Positions 28,301 to 33,500 of a stretch of 64,000 nucleotides of DNA are shown here, in pieces. Made by a program: the position numbers and the translations under genes. Source of the stretch: Hermatobates lingyangjiaoensis (taxonomy: Eukaryota; Arthropoda; Insecta; Hemiptera; Hermatobatidae). The first letter of the stretch is position 1, and each line of letters opens with the position of its first letter. The stretch lies in contig JAPFBL010000321.1 in the NCBI GenBank assembly GCA_026182355.1, forward strand, positions 146,001 through 210,000, read 5' to 3'. Below the pieces are notes generated by a model that was not told the origin of the DNA, did not search any database, and saw only the letters and a list, made by a program, of their open reading frames with translations.

Positions 28301-30462
28301 CAGTTACTCCGCAAAACGGTACCTAGGCCAAGAGTAATAGACAAACTAAAGCCCAGGTAACATGCGGAGATAATTACTGATAAGGTACTCAAAATTCCCT
28401 TATCAGTTGCACTTTAACTAGAGAACACATATAACGAAGACATATAAATACACAATCAAGACTAACTCAACTTATCGCTACGCCTCAAGGTACTAAAATA
28501 TTCCCTCGAGGTGGAAACTAAACTAACTTATAACTAAGAAACACTCAATACTAAAAGACTAAAAACTAATATAATATAATATCCGACAAGGTACTCGATA
28601 TTCCCTTATCGTTAGCTTAAACTAAAGGACACAGGACATATAAATAAACATACAGAACGAACAGAACTTACGTTAAACCCTCAAGGTACTGGAAATATTC
28701 CCTTAAGACAAAGACTAAAACTAATTTATCACTAATGGTAACTAGCCAAGACTAAAAAATAAACCACAACATCGAGGTCCCTGACACTAGAGGGTAAGAG
28801 TCTTCCTTTTCCTCCCCACATGGTACACATACTTCAGAAATTGGATAATTTAGAGGACCTTAAGCCATCGGTACCTAGCCTATTCGTTGCCAGGTACTCG
28901 TTAAAGATCCCAACTCGAAATACACTTGGGTTAGTCAAAATTTAGTAATCCCAATGTAGAATCAATCTTCATTGTGTGTGGTCACAAAGGGCCCAATGTA
29001 ATGCCTATGTGTGTTCCCTTGTGGGACAGCCACTACAACCTAAAAGGTTCGCCACTACTATTACTTGCTTACTAATATAATAATCCAGCTCCCACAGTTT
29101 GCAACTTTGTTGGACGACGGTCTAGTCGGTACCTTGAAAAAAAGTGGCGGATAAATATTTCAATTTATTTAATTAAATTATAATAGCCTGTATTATGTTT
29201 GTCAGTAGTCGTGATTACTCTGTTATCATTGTTGTTATTTTTATCATTTTATAAATTATTATATATTTAAGCTGCATTATCATAATATAATAAGAATTAT
29301 TGTGAAACATTAAAGATTTTACTGCATGTAATGACTTCTGGTGGAGCATATTGTTCTATAACAATAAAAAAAAAAATAATCATCAACAATTGAAATCTAA
29401 TATTCAAAGGATTATTATATATAATTAATTTAAATATGTTAATTTAATTTAAGAATAAAACTATAAGGATTTATTTATATAAATGCACTCTCATCAGCTA
29501 TAAAAATTACTTGTTTCACAGTAAGTACACAGAGGGCAGCTCTATTCAGTGACTGACATGTTGGTTCTGTTTGTTTAATTCCTGATTATGTTTATTGTTC
29601 ACAACATGTACTTCTGATATAAGATGGTGTTAATAACCATTAATAATTTATAGGGGTATTTAAACAAAATAGTGTAAAATGCCAGAAAATAGCCACATAC
29701 ATGGTATATTTGAATTAATTTTAATTATTTTGCAATTAAAGTATAGCTTTACCTATATTTACATTTGCTGATAACATTTAAAGAATCAAAAATTTAGTTC
29801 CTACGTTTAATTATATTTCTTTATTGCTCTTCAATCTTTTAATGCATTAGAGGACTCTAAGAACATGTTATTGGGGGCTAGATTAGCTCAGATGTTAGCG
29901 TACTTGAACTGGCCTCTGAACTGGTAGGTCCGGGGTTCGATCCCAGCCTGGCCCTGAATATATTCACTTGATATATATTTGCTATATTTTGATATTAATC
30001 TCTGAATCTTTTAAAACATTAACTCGACTCAAAGAATCGAGTTAAAGGGGGCAGGTTAGCTCAGTGGTTAACTCGCCTCTGATCTGGTAGGTCCGGGGTT
30101 CTATCCCCACCTGGACCTCGATTTATTCACGTGGGAGGTAAATAAATCTGTTCTACAAATAGGACGTTAAGCCGTCGGTCCCGAGCTTGTACGATGTCGA
30201 ATACTCGGGAAAAGATCCCTACTATAAATACACTTGAGTTAGGCAAAATTTAGGACTCCCAGCGTAGAGTCAACAGGTAATGTGGTTCACCCATAACAAA
30301 AATGGGTGACAAATAATAAATGAGCCACAATTTCCGTTATAAGCCCCTGTAAGAACAATAAAGGTAAAAGACTTAGAAGTGTGAGTGTTGGAAAACAGAC
30401 AAATAAAGAATCGTGTTTATTAACAATCATATTAAGTAAAAAGAGGTTGCGTTCCTCATATG

Positions 30463-30504
<42 letters not shown>

Positions 30505-33500
30505 GTTTTGTTGAATGACCTTTGTACTGTGGCATGGACACAGTACCATCTTTCTTTCTTTGTACGAAAGATGGACAATTAAATTTATTCATGCCACAGT
30601 ACAAAGGTCGTTCAACAAAACATGTATATAAGAAGGATTGCCCCCCAAATTTACAAATATATGTATAAAATAAATTAAAAACAAAGGAAACACACAGAAA
30701 GACACAGACATAACACACATCGATATTTCGACCATCGTCGTCATCAGGAGGTGTGAAGAGCGAAGAGTAAGAGTCCCGCAGGAAGGCAGAGTCGCCGCCC
30801 TGCCTTCCTGCAGGACTCTTCGCTCTATATATATAAACGTTTATATATATATAAACGCTTTTTTTAATATGTTGAAAAACTCATCAAAGACCCTTTAAGA
30901 GTAATTTATTACTTTTAATTTTTAATGACCCGCTCTATTGCTACTAGTTATAGGCTCTTAAAATCTTGCGACATGTTGCATTTTAATGGAAGAACTATTA
31001 TTGTTCTTTCGTACACCTTACGATATCAAGCAGGATTTTAAGAAAGAAAGTAATTTCCCTTTTTATAACCTTGTGATGGTGGCATGAGTATAAATAAAAC
31101 TTGAAAATAGTTTAGCGATTTGTGTGGTTGTTGCAGCTGTTCTGTTGCCACGGAGGTGTACCTCCGCCTTGGTTATGCCCCAACATTTCTGTCATCAATA
31201 ACATCCAAGTGCCCCTTCCAAACCCTGAGTTACAAAGTGCCCTAGCCTGGGAACTACTTTGGAACGACCCTGTCAGGTATCGTCTTTTAAAAGGTTGTCA
31301 TTAAATGAAACTAAATATTTTATTAATTTTATATTTTCCTACTTATATAAATTAGCATAATGCTAGTAATTCAGTAAAAGTTAGCACACTATTTTCTAAT
31401 TCTATTTTGATGCTAAGTGTACTGTAAAATGCATTTACTTTTTTGTAATAGACGATTTGTTTTTCTCTTATTCTTGATCTTATTTTTCATTTAGTCTCTG
31501 CCTCTCTTCCTCTCATCAGTGGAATAACAGGGGGGGGGGGGGGTCCACCCCGGGTGACACGTGCCAGGGTGGGTGGCATTTTGAGGGTGTTGTAAAAATA
31601 GAAAATAGACAAAAATTAAGCAATAAATGCTAACAAGCTGATATTTTATACCAAAATGAGTTTTAAATTTTTTTTAAGGACGTTGATTGTATTTCCATGA
31701 AAATAATTCTTTTGAGGACTTTCTGGAATTTTGAATGTTAACGGATAATCAACAGTAAGCGTGGAGGGGGGGGGACCCTTTCTAGTTAGTTATCTCTCTC
31801 TCTCTTTCTCTCTCTATTGTTTTTTTTTCCTATCCCCAAAACGGTCATTCTCTCATTCTGGAATTTTCTTATTCTCTCTATTCTTAGTCGCACTCAATCA
31901 TTTCTCTCTAACTCACAATCATTCTCTGTGCACATACTTTCTCAGGTTCTCTGTTTTCATCTCTTCAAATTGAAATCAGTTAGTGGACTTTAATAAGTTT
32001 CATGGCTGAACATACTTATACACATCTATATGCCATTACGAAACGACATATAAATATAATAGCAAATCTTCTTGGTTCAGGAAAATTTTCACATGGTAAT
32101 GATCGTTTTTTTAAAAAAAAAAATAAAATAAAAATACATAAAATTCCATCTTTTTTTGATTAATCAAGCATATCTAACCTGGAAGCAGATTAATGAGAAG
32201 AAAATAACGTTTCTTAAAAAGATATTTACAAAATATGGAAATCACGAAAAAATAAGCAGTACTTTAAGCTTGATTCATCTTTATTTGAAGGAAGGAATGT
32301 GCCAATCTAAATTATACGCGCGCTACGTTTGGCGCAAGCGCTGTAGATTGGCCACACCTGATATAGAGAGAAACTGTAGGATAAATGGGGATACAGAATA
32401 TGATAAGGAGAGGATTGTTAGTTAGACTGATAATATTTAATATTAATTTGAGAATAGAGTATTATAGTTTTGGTTTTATTTTCAGAGAAGCCTGGAAGAA
32501 TGAAGCATTGATTACTGAAATGATGTGTAATGAAGGATTTGCAGTGAACAAGCGCCGCGGCACGGCGCACATGTTTAATGCAAGTGCACTAGAAAAGTTC
32601 TTGAAAGTGAACAATTTGACTCACCTGTTGCGGGCTCACGAGGTGGTCGACTGTGGATTCATGGTACAACTGTTTTTGATAAATCTAATCTTACTTAGGC
32701 ATAATGGCTTTCCAAAAATGTTTCTTATGCTACAGTGAATTCGATATATATTGTCATGTGGTATAACTTACAAGAAATAACGCCAACGATCAAAGATCAA
32801 CGAATATTTCCATGTACTTTAATGCACGTCGTAATTAGCAGTTCCGGACCAAAAGGTCACTACTGCTAAATTCTCATCCAACTGTTTTTGATTAGGTCAA
32901 CCAAACCCGTTGTTTTCCCTGGACCAACCCGTCAGCACCACATCCTTGGTGTCTTACTGATGATGAACACAAAGTGTTCGAAACGCGTTGTTGCTGTTGA
33001 ATAAAACTTTGCATTTGTGTGGAGACTTTTGTTTCTTTATCCATTTTACCTCAAAATGAGTAAATACCACACAATGACGGATTGCACAACTAATCATTTA
33101 ATTAATTAAATTAAGATAAATTTAATAAATTTAATTTTGTCAGTTGACAATTTGACTTTACAAGGTAAACTCGTATTTCTACTTTTATTAAATACAGGAG
33201 TAATATTACAGTTGACATTTTAAGGTAATTAAAAAAATATGAATATTTATATTTAGAGTAAATGACATTGTCTCTGATTTCATTGTATTTTTTAGTTATA
33301 GCTGAAGAAGAACACTACGTGTTCGAAATTCGTTGTTTATATGATTAAACTTCTTCTGAGGTAAAATGGATAAACCAACAAAAGTCTCCACACAATGAGT
33401 AAATACCACACAATTTTACCTCAGAATGAGTAAATACCACACAATTACGGATTGTACAACTAATGATTAAACTTCTATATGTGGAGACTTGTTCATTAAC

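Noticed and set aside
30045..30125. tRNA gene
   Set aside because: A and B boxes are present, but the same head with the same body and tail occurs seven times, so these are SINE heads. The cloverleaf pairing is also poor.
30287..30718. 143-residue minus-strand frame
   Set aside because: It runs through a SINE tail, a TA run, a palindrome and a Penelope-like end, so it is a chance opening.
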